A DNA stretch of 64,000 nt from Cinnamomum chago (GCA_038049695.1 CP142458.1:43865501-43929500); one strand, 5' to 3'; positions 11,273 through 23,117 are shown, counted from the stretch's first letter. Translations and numbers: made by a program. The notes: generated from the sequence alone by a model not told the origin.

Positions 11273-13021
11273 CATCATCTCTAATCATGTTAGATCAGTA
11301 AGCTTGTTCTAATCTTTGCGTGAGATGCGAAGAAGATAGAGCAAGGGCTATGTAAGGATCGGTTTTGATGAATGTACTTAGTTTGATAGTAGATTCATGT
11401 TTGGATAGTCACAGAAGGGTTTAATAATGATGGAAGGATGGTAGGAAGCCATTGGAACACTTTGGAAGTGATTTGGTGAAGAATGGATGCGAAACAGAAA
11501 ACCCAAGTTGCAGGTTTTCGTCAGTCCGGTCGACCTGGCGCCAAGCTCAGTCGACCGGGTGACTTGCAGGTCGGTCGACTGAGCCCTCTGGCCAGTCGAC
11601 CGAGCATACTGCACAGCATGTTACAGAAACTGGATTTTTCAGTTTCGGGTCTTCTCTTACTTCCTATTTTTCCAACATTAGTTGGCAGCCTATTTTTGTG
11701 ATTTGTATGGTTGTATGAGATACTAACTTGCAGATGATCATGTCCTCTCCATATGGCCCACAAGTCCTTTGCTTTCTATTGATGGTTATTGGTTTATTTA
11801 AGGCTAAGTGTAAAGGGCATCATGGTTTCCTTTGTTTCCCGTGAAAGGGCAAGGCATGATGAATTTCCCTGTAGCCCTTTTATTTCCATGTTTAGATTAC
11901 CATGCAAGTCTCATAATCGAGGCATAGGAATTTATGTAATTTTTTCTAAATTTGTAAATTCTGGCGATATCCGAGATAAAGAAGGAAAGTGATGTTGGAC
12001 TCCTAACCAAAGAGCTTGATGATTACCAAAAGTGTTTTGGAGTTGCCCAAAGAGTTTGAGGAATTCCAAAGTTTTGGAAAGTCTAGAAGTCCAAGAAGTT
12101 TATTCCGCTAGGGCCATGTGGAGGAGAGGAGTAGTTTCTAATTTTAGCACTATCTATTTATGGATGAATGCTTAATTTAAAATATTTCCAAATCTGATCC
12201 AAACAAAGCAAGTTACTAAAATTGGTCAAATCAAATTAATTTTTGGAAAGAGTTCTAATTAGTGTTGATGACCCAGGAGATGGACACATTGGTAACACTA
12301 ATTTAAGAAACTAGACTTTCCTTAAAATAACTTGACTTGGAACCAAGCTTTGATCATATCATGAGATGATTTGATGTTCATATATGTACATGTGGGCCCT
12401 AATACCTTACAAGGAAATCCTCAATTATAAAATATTAAGTGGGAGTGGGGCATTTAAACTTAAAAATCCCCATGATTTTCCACCATAGGTCCATTGTAAG
12501 GAAAGTATTAGACTCGCGCCATTTTGAAAATGGTCGTTCCCCATGGAGGCTTTTATTTCTCCAGTTACTAGATATGGATCTCCTATGGATAGTGTTGGTG
12601 AGACTGGGCGGGGGCCCACTCCCCAAGGAGGAGCTGCCCGCAACGGTTGTCATGCAATGCTAGTTGGTGGGTCACACTTAACTAAAATAATAATGTAGTA
12701 TCCCCAAGGATTTGCCTCATATATTTTAGAGACCAAAGCTAATCGGGAGTCATACATTATTTGGTATGAGATACCTAGATAATAATGAATGATGGGGATC
12801 ATGGATAGTTAGACTTAATTCCGACTTTGACCAACTTTGATCCACACCAATCTAGGTTGTATTTGCACTCCCCAAGGAGGCATACCCCGGGGATTCGGAT
12901 TCCGATGTATTCTGAATTTAGTGGTTATGAGGATTCCATATAAATTTGGTAGAATACTAAACCCTAGTGTCATTTAAATTCATTAATTGAATGTATGGTT
13001 ATGTGCTACAGTATTTCAAGC
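11273..13021 (+). mobile_element. Long untranslated leader of plus-strand Copia
   Basis: About 1.75 kb separates the primer site from the gag start. It carries four palindromic boxes (11524-11605, variants of CGGTCGACCG) and then AT-rich sequence shared in inverted form with 3457-4896. Short open frames here are not conserved between the two copies in a way that suggests coding. Conservation of the whole leader in both copies shows that it belongs to the element. Confidence 0.7.
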
Positions 13022-16000
13022 ATGAATTCAAATACTTTTAATCCACTTGCGACCATCCTCAACCAGAATAAGTTTGTGGGATCTAATTATGTAGACTGGA
13101 AACGGAACCTGGATATAGTCCTGACAGCTTCAGGATACAAATATGTCCTTACAAACCCCCCCCCCCTGATGAGCCAGTGTCGGAAGCATCACAGGAAGAA
13201 AAGGAACTTTACACCAAGTGGGCCAAAGACGATGAGATGGCCAGATGTTACATACAGGCATCCATGTCTAGTGTTTTGCAACACCAACATCAATTCTATA
13301 AGACTGCATATGATATTATATCAAACTTAAAGGAGATGTTTGCGGAACAGGGTAGGCCTGCTAGACAGGCTGCTATGAGGGTGCTTATAAGCACCAAGAT
13401 TGCTAAAGGCACACCAGTACAGGACCACATGTTGAAAATGATGAACTCATTGAATGAGTTAGATGTACTGGGGGCTGTGATTGATGCAGAATCGCAGATT
13501 GACATAATCCTTGAGTCACTACCAGAGTCATTCAACAATCTCAAGGTCAATTATAATATGAATAAGATGAATTTGACTCTAGCTGAGCTTTCTAGCCAGC
13601 TGGTGGTGACTGAAGAGATTATGAAAAAGAAACCAACTGTCCTGATGACAGAAAAGTCATTTGCCAAGTCCAAACCGAAAGGCAAAGGGCGGAAAGGCAA
13701 GAAAAAATTAGTTCCAAAGGGTCCTAAGGGAGAGAATGGTCCTAATGGTGGTGTTGGCAAGGCTAAGGGGTCGGGGACAAAAGGAAAGTGTTTCCATTGT
13801 AGTATGACAGGACATTGGAAAAGGAATTGTCCAAATTTTCTGTCTAAGAAGAAGACCTCAGGTATGATTGAGTCACTTGTTTCTGAAGTTAGTTTTGCAA
13901 CTGGTACTTCAGAATCTTGGTGTGTGAACTCCGGGGCAACTAATCACATATGTAATTCGTTGCAGGGGTTCCAGGAAACCAGGAGACTCATTGACGGCGA
14001 AATCATTGTCACCCTAGGATCTGATGCTAAGGCGGATGCGGTCTCAGTAGGAGTTACTACTTTATGTTTTCAAGATAATAAGTTGGTATTGTCAGACACT
14101 CTATATGTTCCGTCTTTAAGACGGAATTTAATTTCAGTTTCTAGTCTGGTGAATAAAAGTTATTCTATTACTTTTGGTACTGAAGTTGTCATAAAGAGGA
14201 ACGGTGCTTTTATATGTTCTGGCAAGATAACCAATGGGCTTTATCTATTAACTCCCACAATGTATGAGATACATGATACCGAAATAATTAATAGGCCATC
14301 ATTAAAGAGAATGTCACCTTCATCGAATCCAACAAAACTTTGGCACTTGAAGCTAGGTCATATAAACTTAAATAGGATTGACAGGCTAGTGAAAGATGGT
14401 ATCTTGCCTTCATTAGTTGTAGAACCAATGCCTGTCTGTGAGTCCTGTCTGGAAGGCAAATTGACCAAAAGACCCTTTTCATCCAAGGGCAATAGGGCTA
14501 AAGATTTATTGGAATTAGTGCATACTGATGTGTGTGGAGCCATTAATGTTAGAGCTAGAGGAGGATATTAGAATTTCATCACTTTCAAAGATGACTACTC
14601 AAGATATGAATACATATACCTTATGCAACGTAAGTCCGAAGCTTTTGAAAAGTTCAAAGAGTTTTGAGCAGAAGCGAAAAAGAAATTAGGTAAAAGTATC
14701 AAGACTCTTCGATCAGATCGAGGAGGGGAATATCTCTCTGGTGATTTTATGGGACACTTGTCAGAAAATGGGATTCTATCCCAGTTGTCTGCTCCTAGCA
14801 TGCCCCAACAGAATGGAGTTGCGGAAAGAAGGAACCGGACTCTTTTAGATATGATTAGGTCTATGTTGAGTTTCTCAGGATTACCTATATCCTTTTGGGG
14901 ATACGCCTTAGATACTGCGATGTACATACTAAACCTCGTATAATCTAAGTCTGTACCTAAGACTCCCCAGGAGTTAGGGTCTGGGCGAAAGCCTAGTCTA
15001 CAACATTTACACATTTGGGGTTGTCCGGCACACGTGCTAAAGGTAAAGACGGATAAGTTGGAAACGAAGTCGGAAGTATGCACATTTGTAGGATATCCTA
15101 AAGGAATTAAAGGTTGGTTATTCTATAATCCCAGAGAGCAGAAAGTGCTGATGAGCACCAATGCGGTTTTTCTGGAGGAAGATTATATGATGGACCGGAA
15201 ATCTTTAGAAAAGGTGATCTTGGAAGAGATTCAAGAACAATCAATTCCAAATCCAAGAATGACCAAACTTGAGGAATAACCGCCCCTACCAGACCCAGTA
15301 GTTACACCAGTGCCTTGTCGTAGTGGGAGAATAATCAGGCCCCCTGATAGGTTCTCGTTCTTGGGAGAGTCTTACGAGGCAATCCCGAAAGAACTGGAAC
15401 AGGATCCCTGTAACTATGATGAAGCAATTAATGACATAGATTCGGGACGTTGGTAAGATGTTATGAAAGCTGAGATGAAGTCTATGTACTCTAATCAGGT
15501 CTGGACACTTGTGGACTTGCCTGCCAATATCAAACCTATTGGGTGCAAGTGGGTCTACAAGAGAAAGAGAGGACCAGATGGAAGAGTTGAGACCTTTAAG
15601 GTCAAGCTTGTTGCGAAAGGGTATACTCAGAAAGAGGGTATCGATTATGAGGAAACCTTCTCGCCGGTAACCATGCTCAAGTCCATCCAGATACTCTTAT
15701 CCATAGCGGCTCATCTCGATTACGAGATTTGGCAAATGGATGTCAAGACGGCGTTTCTCAACGGCCATCTTGAGGAAGACATCTATATGATGCAGCCAGA
15801 CGGTTTTATAGCGAGTAACCAAAAGCCAAGAGTTTGCAAGCTGCAGAAGTCCATTTATGGACTGAAGCAGGCATCCCAAAGCTGGAACATCCGTTTTGAC
15901 CGGGCAATCAAATCATTTGGTTTTAGTCAAAATCTGGATGAGTCATGTGTGTACATGAAAAATGAAGGTGACAGGGTAGTTTTTTCTGATTTTATATGTC

Positions 16001-16179
16001 GACAACATCCTTCTCCTTGGGAAAGATATAGGAATGTTGTCAACGGTAAAATTTTGGTTAGCAAAGACTTTTGATATGAAGGACTTGGGAGAAGCTAGTT
16101 ACATCCTAGGGATCTAACTCCATCGAGACAGGAAAAATAGGATGATTGGCTTATCTCAAGCTTCTTACATAGATAAGGT
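13022..16179 (+). pseudogene. Decayed Copia gag-pol polyprotein
   Basis: Domains follow Copia order. Gag starts at 13022 (MNSNTFNPL) and continues after a frame change at an 11-C run (13156-13166). The zinc knuckle CFHCSMTGHWKRNC is near 13789-13830. The protease motif reads WCVNSGATNH, with Asn (13927-13929) for the catalytic Asp. Next come the pre-integrase zinc region (WHLKLGH...CESC), the integrase core (HTDVCG, LRSDRGGEY, NGVAERRNRT) and reverse transcriptase (from about 15463; [18 protein letters not shown]). In-frame stops lie at 14569, 14665, 14941, 15277, 15454 and 16115, with a frameshift in the T-run near 15981. The RT box reads YVDN, the second Asp changed at 16004-16006. The element is cut at about 16180, losing RNase H and the 3' LTR. 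It cannot encode active enzymes. Confidence 0.9.
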
Positions 16180-16180
16180 T

Positions 16181-17285
16181 CGATCACTCGGATCTACTCC
16201 CCCTCACACAATTACAAGGTGATTTAGTCACACAGATCCAAATCACCATCACTGATTGTAGAAGTTTAAAGAAGGGTGAACACTTGCCTTTGATGAAGAT
16301 GGAAAGAGTTCTAAGGAGCTTTGACAGTAGTCGAAGCTTTCACCTCTTGACGACGCCTTGGAGTTGAGAAGGAAGCTTCCATAGTATAGCACAACCAAGG
16401 TTCAGAGGTCTGGTCCTCTAGGGTAACATGGATATGGCTTTCATGCACAGTAAGGGATCCTAGAGAAACTCTTCTCACACAACACACTCATCTTGGAGCT
16501 AATGAAGCTCTGGGACTTTCTTAAATCTACTACATCAGTGTTTGGAAGAAGATTTGAGAGCTTAGATATGTTGGGAAGAAAATAGCATGCAAAAGCTCTC
16601 TCAAAAGAGTCCTGAGGAAAGGAGAAAGAAGCTCCAGATTTATAGAAAACATCCAACGGCTATATTGGCGGCTAGCCCCTTTAGACAAGCGGCTAGCCAC
16701 TTTCAAATAACGGTCATAAAATTCAAATCAGGTTGGCTCACGGCTAGCCGCAGGAAGAGTTGGGGGCTAACCGTGAGGTAACCGCAGGGGTGACCGCACG
16801 AGGGTTCTGACAAATCTGGTCTCTGGAAATTAGACCGAAATCCCACAGTTAGCATTGCGGCTAGCCGCAGGTGCATTGGCGATTAGCCGCATGAAGCACA
16901 GAAAATTATCCTGAGAAAAACATGCTTACTGCAAAGTTGACCGTGGGTCTGGAGGTTAGCCCCCTTGCAAAGGGCGGCTAGCCGCCAGGAGACCGTAAGG
17001 TCACCTGACCCATTTTAGAAGGGACTATTTAACAAGGATAGAAATCATGAATTTAAAACAAATCTTTTTCCCAGGGATCTAATGGTTCAGTCTGGGTATA
17101 AAATACCTGAAAAGGTTGTCAAACACAAATGGAGACCTTCTCTGAAGAATTTGAACTTTCCAATAGCTTGATAAACCTTCTGAATATGATCTTCCTTGAG
17201 GCACTAAGAAAGGCAAGAACTTTGGCCCACATTGGCGCGTAATTGACAAACCAAACTCAATGCACACAGACATGTGACACTTACA
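16181..17285 (-). mobile_element. Truncated 3' LTR of minus-strand Sirevirus-like element
   Basis: This is the reverse complement of 62519-63600, a second copy of the same LTR. On the minus strand it starts TGTAAGTGTCACATG (17285) directly after a PPT. The U5 end is missing: the match stops at 16181, where it abuts the plus-strand Copia RT, giving a deletion or recombination junction. The LTR carries GCGGCTAGCCGC-type boxes and an MSA-TATA promoter. A near-perfect inverted repeat (17238-17250 against 17295-17307) spans the PPT junction. Confidence 0.8.
16639..16986 (-). promoter_or_regulatory. LTR promoter: MSA match, TATA and GGCTAGCC palindromic boxes
   Basis: Reading the minus strand toward transcription, boxes lie between 16986 and 16665, including the 14-bp palindrome GGCGGCTAGCCGCC (16973-16986) and several degenerate copies. 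They are followed by a perfect MSA consensus (TCCAACGGCTA on the plus strand, 16652-16662) and a TATA motif (TATAAA on the minus strand, 16639-16644). The layout equals that of the LTR at 62519. Confidence 0.75.
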
Positions 17286-17620
17286 ATCTCCCCCTTTGTC
17301 AATTTCGTGACAAAATCATATAGCTAATACAAGTTTACAGGACATATCCAAAACAACTCAAAGAACAACCATACACTAAGTACAAGACCTTTTACAATTG
17401 AAAAACAAATACAAGAACAAAAAGCAATCAAGACTAGTACGCATAGCTCTTCATATGAGATTGAGAAGATGAACCTGTAGAAGCACAACACTAACAAACA
17501 GAGATTAAAAGCATGAGAAATGGAGATGGATTCTCCTTCTGAGATGAATTCTCCCTCTTAATTTGTACCTGCAAACTTAAATCCCACTCCCCCTTTTTGT
17601 CACAAATTGATAACCATGGG
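17286..17620 (-). other. Polypurine tract cluster before the 3' LTR
   Basis: On the minus strand the terminal tract CAAAGGGGGAGAT directly precedes the LTR (17286-17298). A second strong copy (AAAAAGGGGGAGT type) lies near 17587-17600, and weaker purine runs near 17540-17560. Multiple PPT copies ahead of the 3' LTR are characteristic of Sireviruses. The remainder to the accessory ORF (17620-17852) is non-coding and A-rich on the plus strand. Confidence 0.7.
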
Positions 17621-17852
17621 TGTATAAAAGACAGACAATAATGCAAGTAGATAATGGATAATGAAAGTATAAAAGCATTTAATCACTAAGACCATAGAAA
17701 CATCCATATCGAATTAGAGTGAACATCCATAGATAGTAAACATCATAAGTTTAAACAAAAGAAACATAGGAGGGGCAGCCACAATCCAAAAGAACACCAC
17801 CAAAAAGAGTACAACCAATAAAAACACATGTGGCTTAGAATCCCCAAAAGAA

Positions 17853-19024
17853 CTAATCCGATGGAGGTGAAGGGGACGGAGGCATGATAGAAGCATCTTG
17901 GGTTCTGCAAGCCTTTGACAGTCCACTGAGATATTTGAGAGTCTTCTTTAGGAGCTTTTCGGTTTTGGACTGATTGCGTTCGAAAGCATCCAACCGTTCT
18001 TCAACACTCCGGGGAACAGATGAAGAAGGAGCTTGTCGATGTGAAGGAGAAGGAGAGCGAGCCCTGTAGGTGCCTGTTGTTGTGGAGCTAAAGGAGCTTG
18101 GGGTTGAGGATGAGGGGGTACATCCCCTGCTTCTTCATTTGGAAAGAGATTCATCTGAATTAGATTTGCAAGGCCAAAAGGTGCATGGGAAATAGGAGGC
18201 TCATTTGGGTAGCAAGCACCAAGAGAATGAGCTATTTGAGAAATGAGGAAGCCAAAAGGGATTGCTGTCTTAGAGGAAGTGGACAGGTGAAAGCGAACAA
18301 TGGTTCTACATATAAGAGAGGGAAGACACATTTGAACACCTGACACCACTTTGGAAAGGACATTTACCATATAAGCAGTTAATTCAGTCTGATTTCCTTT
18401 ACGAGGATAAACATTGAAAGTGAAGAGGTGGTGCAGCAACCTATATTTGGAAATCAAGGATCCTAACGGAAGGAAGTTCTTGCGATCCCATATAACAGAA
18501 TGACCGCAGAGAACTCGAGTAGCTTGGGCCTTTTCAGCTTCAGTAAGGGTGTCAGACACCATGGATAGGCGATCAGGGTTCACTGGAATATTCATGATTG
18601 ATGAGACAAGATCGGGGTCAATCGTAACTTCTTTGTTTCGAAAAGCAATTGTGAAGGAGCATGCGTCAACGAAAGATACTGCACCAGTGATTGAAGCAAA
18701 CATGCCAAAAATAAGAGACGGATAGGCTTTGTCCCCCCAATCTAAGATGTTTTCCCATCCAATCTGAGCAAGAATGACTGCTGACTCATGGGGATTTACT
18801 ACATTACGCAAAGTGCGTCTTTCAACCATAATCGATCTAGTTTTCAAAGCAGCCAGCATTTGGGCATTGGGTTTGAGAACAGCAGAGCCCGGCTGTGGTG
18901 AAGGAGAAGAAGGAGAGGTGGACTGAGAGGGTGAGGGAGATCTTTTTCTATGAGAAGAGGAGGCAGTAGTGGATCATCCTCGTTTAGCAAGGCGGTTCAC
19001 AACTGTTTTCATTTGTGGAGGCAT
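17853..19024 (-). pseudogene. Accessory ORF in env position, putative plant transposon protein-like
   Basis: The frame opens at 19024-19022 (MPPQMK), has a TGA at 18974-18976, then runs open through a Ser/Pro-rich segment and a globular part (18859 to about 18150). The globular part contains IAFRNKEVTIDPDLVSSIM and a YRLLHHLFTFNVYPRKGNQ segment. These resemble the family annotated as putative plant transposon protein, which occurs in plant retroelements. A Pro/Gln linker follows. Near 18073 the coding frame shifts; the shifted frame reads a charged coiled coil and ends at 17853-17855. A full version would have about 390 residues. Position and orientation (sense, just before the PPT cluster and 3' LTR) are those of the Sirevirus third ORF. 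No clear signal peptide or membrane segment is visible, so an envelope role is not supported. Two breaks make this copy a pseudogene. Confidence 0.6.
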
Positions 19025-19403
19025 TTTTACAAACACTTGGAGTGCACAAGAAAAGACTAGGAAGAAGAAAAAATAGCACAGATGCAAAAAGGCACAGTTT
19101 AGAAGAAACAAGGAAGAGAGAATGAGAAGAAAATAAGTAATAGGAAGAAAGAAACCAATGGAAGAGAGAAATGGAAGTGGTTGGAAAGAGAGAAAGAAAA
19201 GAAAACACAAAACGAAACAGAATAAAACATACTTTTAACAAAATGAGAAAAAAGAATTCTAAAGAACTGAAATACAAGAGAAAAAAGAAGAGAAGATACC
19301 TTGAAGGAAGAAAGGAGATAAGAACCAGATAAGTAGCAACGAAGGAGACCAAAGAAGGAAAAGAACACAGACAAACGAATGAATACAGGAAAAGAAATGC
19401 AAC

Positions 19404-19464
19404 TTATAAAAGGGCGCAGGCCCAGAAGGCGGTTAGCCGCCAGAATTTTCACGGCTAGCCGCAA
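19404..19464 (-). promoter_or_regulatory. Internal promoter with palindromic boxes upstream of the accessory ORF
   Basis: On the minus strand, GCGGCTAGCCGT (19451-19462) and GGCGGCTAACCGCC (19428-19441) precede a TATA motif (TTTTATAAG, about 19404-19412). The accessory ORF starts about 380 bp further on. The boxes have the same core as those in this element's LTR, but the flanking sequence differs, so this is not an LTR copy. Extra boxes 5' of the env-like ORF are reported for envelope-containing Sireviruses. Confidence 0.6.
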
Positions 19465-19743
19465 ATGCCCCCTTTTTTTTAAATAAAAGAACTGAAAGTC
19501 CTGGGATCCTAACCCTAGAGGGGGGGTGAATAGGGTGAGCTATAAATATGACCAATTTTATCAAATTTTAATTCTTTAAGATAAACTAGTCACAAACGAT
19601 GATTTACCAGACAAGATGCGGAAGCTAATAAAACAATCACCACAAGAAAACACCACTACACAAAGATTTATAGTGGTTCGGCCTCAATGCCTATGTCCAC
19701 TACCGGCTTGTGATTCAATCACCCCACCGGATTTCCACTAACT

Positions 19744-19925
19744 ATGCTTTTTACTAGGCTAAGCAATAACCTTTACAATGTTGTTTTTCTAGGCAAAACA
19801 ACAACCTCTCAATGTGCTTTTCTAGGCTAAGCAATAACCTTTACATGATGCTTTTCTAGGCTAAGCAATAACCTTTACACAATGCTTTTCTTAGGCTAAG
19901 CAATAACCTTTACAAATGAGAGATT
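19744..19925 (-). repeat. Tandem hairpin repeats in the minus-strand Sirevirus LTR
   Basis: Five units carry the AGCCTA-loop hairpin in reverse complement. The one at 19780-19802 has an 8-bp stem (GTTGTTTT/AAAACAAC); the others have TGCTT/AAGCA stems. The loop sequence stays constant despite the different stem. Confidence 0.7.
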
Positions 19926-20548
19926 TCTCAAAGAAGGTGTCTATGCAAAGCCTCTCTATGAGATATAATTAAAGCACAATTGAATTGCCTCTTAAATAGG
20001 CTGATATGAAAGTGCAATTCAATGAACAACCATGCACTAAAATAAGCTAAAGTGTGTGTACAAAGTGTATGAGTGTTTTACATCAATCAAATTCTAAAGT
20101 GAAGCTCTTAAATGAATGCTTGATGCATTTTAAAAATCTAAGAACGGAAATATAATGATTGAAGTTTTATGCTAATCACATGAGTAGATCAAGCAACTTG
20201 AATTAAGGAATTAAACAAGTTGTAAGAAGATTTAACTATTAATAACACATGTGATTTAGACAAGAGTGTTTGCAAACCATTCTAATATTCCCAAGATGAT
20301 AATGAGTTTGTAAAACATCTCTTTAAAAGCTAGAAATCATGCATATATGAAAATACAAAGATTTAACCATGCATTGATTTTAATTTGAATGGAAATCAAA
20401 ATAACAAGTAAGATATACCTTTTAAAAACTCAACCATTTGATTTCCAAAAGCCCTCTAGCCTTATCAACTCATTCCCCTTTCTTAGGCTTCAAAATAGTT
20501 CTAAAAGTCCATCCAACAAACCTCACAAAAGAAGGGAATAGAATGGAA

Positions 20549-20747
20549 TTTAAAGCAAAAAACAGTCCAACGGCTAGTTGGCCCGGTCGACCCCATGACC
20601 CCCGGGTCGACCTGGCCCAACGACTATATTGCCCAGCGGCTAGTTGCCCAGTCGATCTGGGCCTGGCTCGGTCGACCGGGTACATTGGCTATTTTCCAGA
20701 AGGCCAGTTGGGTCGGTCGACCAGGCACAGGGGTCGGTCAACCGACC
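20549..20747 (-). promoter_or_regulatory. Diverged palindromic-box and MSA promoter
   Basis: Box variants of CGGTCGACCG lie between 20583 and 20747, including GGTCGGTCAACCGACC (20732-20747). A perfect MSA consensus TCCAACGGCTA (20566-20576, plus strand) follows toward transcription, then a weak TTTAAA (20549-20554) where sister LTRs have TATAAA. The boxes have decayed more than the MSA motif. Confidence 0.65.
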
Positions 20748-21163
20748 AAACTGGCCTGGGAAGAGTTCCTGCATTGTTTTCAAAAATCCAAAGGTGACAC
20801 AAGGAACTCAAGGCCAGTGTGATTCATGCATACTAAAATGATTCTAAAAATAGGGAATGTATGCAAATCACAAACCTAAATTCTCAATTTGATTTTCCAA
20901 AATAATGCACGAAGAATTAGGTTTTCGAAAGCAATTTGAATTCTAAAAGCATGCATGTAAAATTCATTTCAAAAACATATGCACATGCAAGATAGAATCC
21001 TAGATTCCAAAGTCAAAAACTAATAGCATCAGTGTGTGATCATTTGACAGTGAAGGTGAATGTGCGTCCATCAAAATTGCAACAAACAAGAACCTAACAA
21101 GAACTACTAACCTAAACAAACAAGCAAGGGGCATCATCCAATATCACAAACACCAATGGATTT

Positions 21164-21790
21164 TCACATATTTTCAAATTTAGAAACATCCAAGGGTTTT
21201 GTTAAAATGTCTGCAAGTTGTTTTTTTGTAGGAATATGCTCCAAAACTATGACTCCTTCAACCAATTCTCTAATGAAATGATGTCTAATATAGATATGTT
21301 TGGTTCTAGAGTGTCGGACGGGATTTTTGGAGATATTGATAGCACTAGTGTTATCACAGTATAAGTTCATACTACATTGTTCAATACTATATTCTTTGAG
21401 CATTTGTCTCATCCAGAGCATTTGAGTACAACCACTGCCAGCTGCTATATATTCTGCTTCAGCTGTAGATAAGGAGATGGATGATTGTTTCTTGTTGTGC
21501 CAGGAAATAAGACAGTTTCCTAGGTAAAAGCACCCACCGTTAGTAGATTTTCTATCATCCACATTTCCAGCCCAATCGGCGTTTGAGTATCCAGCAATGC
21601 AAGTAGATGAGTCATATGGATACCATAAGCCATATCCTAAAGTCCCTAAAACATATCTAATGATTCTTTTAACAGCTTTCAAATGAATTTCTTTGGGATC
21701 GGATTGATATCGGACGCAAGCTCCTACACTGAATGCTATATCAAGTCTACTGGCTGTAAGATATAATAAGTTGCGTATCATGCTCCTATA
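21164..21790 (-). pseudogene. Sirevirus RNase H, separated from its RT by a nested insertion
   Basis: The protein is the end of a Copia polyprotein: a TASRLDIAFSVG segment, the linker to RNase H, then DRKSTNGGCFYLGNCLISWH, STAEAEYIAA and YCDNTSAINI, ending KPLDVSKFENM. The first catalytic position reads YSNADW, with Asn (21581-21583) where Copia enzymes usually have Asp. The upstream part of the same frame resumes at 29243 beyond the nested element; CTATA is duplicated at the break. The frame is otherwise open, so the insertion hit a relatively young copy. It would be inactive because of the interruption and probably the Asp-to-Asn change. Confidence 0.9.
21786..21790. other. Target site duplication CTATA (left copy)
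   Basis: CTATA lies directly before the 5' LTR (21791) and is repeated at 29238-29242 directly after the 3' LTR. It defines the nested element exactly. Confidence 0.95.
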
Positions 21791-22309
21791 TGTTAGGGAT
21801 TTTGTATTTGCAATTTGATGGATGCATTTTCACTTTAGCATCATTTGATTTACACATACTTGCATTGATTTAAAATATCTTGAAATCTTGATTTTTACAT
21901 GCATTGGTTTTAGACTTGAAGAAATCTTGTTTTATGCATGTTTTGTTTCTAAACTTGGATGCATTGGTTTTAGAATCCAAACTCTTTTGAAAACCTATTT
22001 CTTTGTGCATTACTTTTGAGAAATCATATTGAGAATTTAGGTTTGTGCCTTGCATGCATTCATCACTTTCAGAATCATCCTTGTATGCATTTTCATATGA
22101 AAAGAGTTTTTAGAAATCAAGTTAGCCTTTGGATTTAAAGTTTCGAATCAATTTAGGCTTTGTGTGTTTCATGTTTTTTAAACATCTTAGATTGATTTAA
22201 AATATGTTACCAAGCTTGATTTAGTGGCCCAAAAATCCCCACAAAGAAATACCTTCAATTATGCAAAATATGGATTTTTTGGTCCTAGGGGGTCAGTTGC
22301 ATGTGTGGC

Positions 22310-22471
22310 CGGTCAACCGGCCCAGAGGTCCCGGTCGACCGGGAATACTACAGGCAGAAATGGCCCTGAAGCACCAACGGTCAAAAATATGACCGTTGTG
22401 TGATCCCGGTCGACCGAGACCTGTTTCCAGGTCGACCGAGGACTAGCCGTTGGATTGTTTTTCATTATAAA
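22310..22471 (+). promoter_or_regulatory. Promoter: palindromic boxes, perfect MSA motif, TATA
   Basis: Boxes lie at 22310-22319 (CA for CG at the centre), 22332-22341, 22407-22416 and 22429-22438. AACGG cores lie at 22376-22380 and 22393-22397. TAGCCGTTGGA (22444-22454) is a perfect reverse-strand MSA consensus, 11 bp before TATAAA (22466-22471). In the 3' LTR, different boxes have lost their central CpG. Confidence 0.8.
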
Positions 22472-23117
22472 GTCCATTCATTTCCAACCTTTTTTGAGGC
22501 TTGAACCATGAACTTTTGAGACCATTTTGGAGCCAAAGAAAGGGGAAGAAGTTGGAAAGGCTAGAGGGCTATTTGGAAATCAAACACTTGAGTTTTAGAA
22601 AGGTACATCTTACTTATCATTTTGATTTCCATTAAAAGTAGAATCAATGCATGTTTAAATCTTTGTGTTTTCATTTATGCATGATTTCTAGCTTTTAAAG
22701 AGTTGTTTTGCAAACTCATTATGTTCATTGGTATATTAGAATGGTTTGCAATCACTCTTATATAAATCACATGTGTTCTTAGACTTTTATATTCATACAA
22801 CATTTTTAGTTCATTTCTTTAAGTTGTGTGAATCTTTCATGTGATTAGCATTTACCTTCAATCATCATTTTATTAAGCTTTGATTTTAAAATGCATCATG
22901 CATTCATTTAAGAGCTTCATTGTTGAAATAGATTGAAGTAGAGCATTCATACACTTGTGCACACACTTTAGCTTGTTTTAGTGTATGTTTGTAAGTTGAA
23001 TTAAACTTTCATATTAGCCTAATTAAGAGGCAATTCCTTTGAGCCTTAAATTGTATCTCTTAGAGTGATCTTTTGTGAAGACACTTTCTTAGAGAAATCT
23101 TTATTTGTAAAGGTTAT

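Larger units (their letters stand above)
19493..21099 (-). mobile_element. Sirevirus-like 3' LTR, minus strand
   Basis: On the minus strand it begins TGTTAGGTTCTTG (21099) and ends ...GGATCCCAGGACTTTCA (19493). It shares its end, hairpin array (19744-19925) and palindromic boxes with the LTRs at 21791 and 27497 but is clearly diverged. The usual PPT cluster is missing: only 64 bp separate it from the RNase H stop at 21164, so the 3' internal region has been deleted. Confidence 0.8.

Noticed and set aside
13156..13166. Programmed frameshift at the 11-C run in gag
   Set aside because: The element is decayed elsewhere, and long homopolymers are prone to slippage or sequencing error, so there is no reason to propose a programmed event.
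18984..19464. Hydrophobic minus-strand ORFs resembling membrane proteins
   Set aside because: They are Phe/Leu/Ser-rich readings of a pyrimidine-rich 5' leader of the accessory ORF and lack support in the coding frame.
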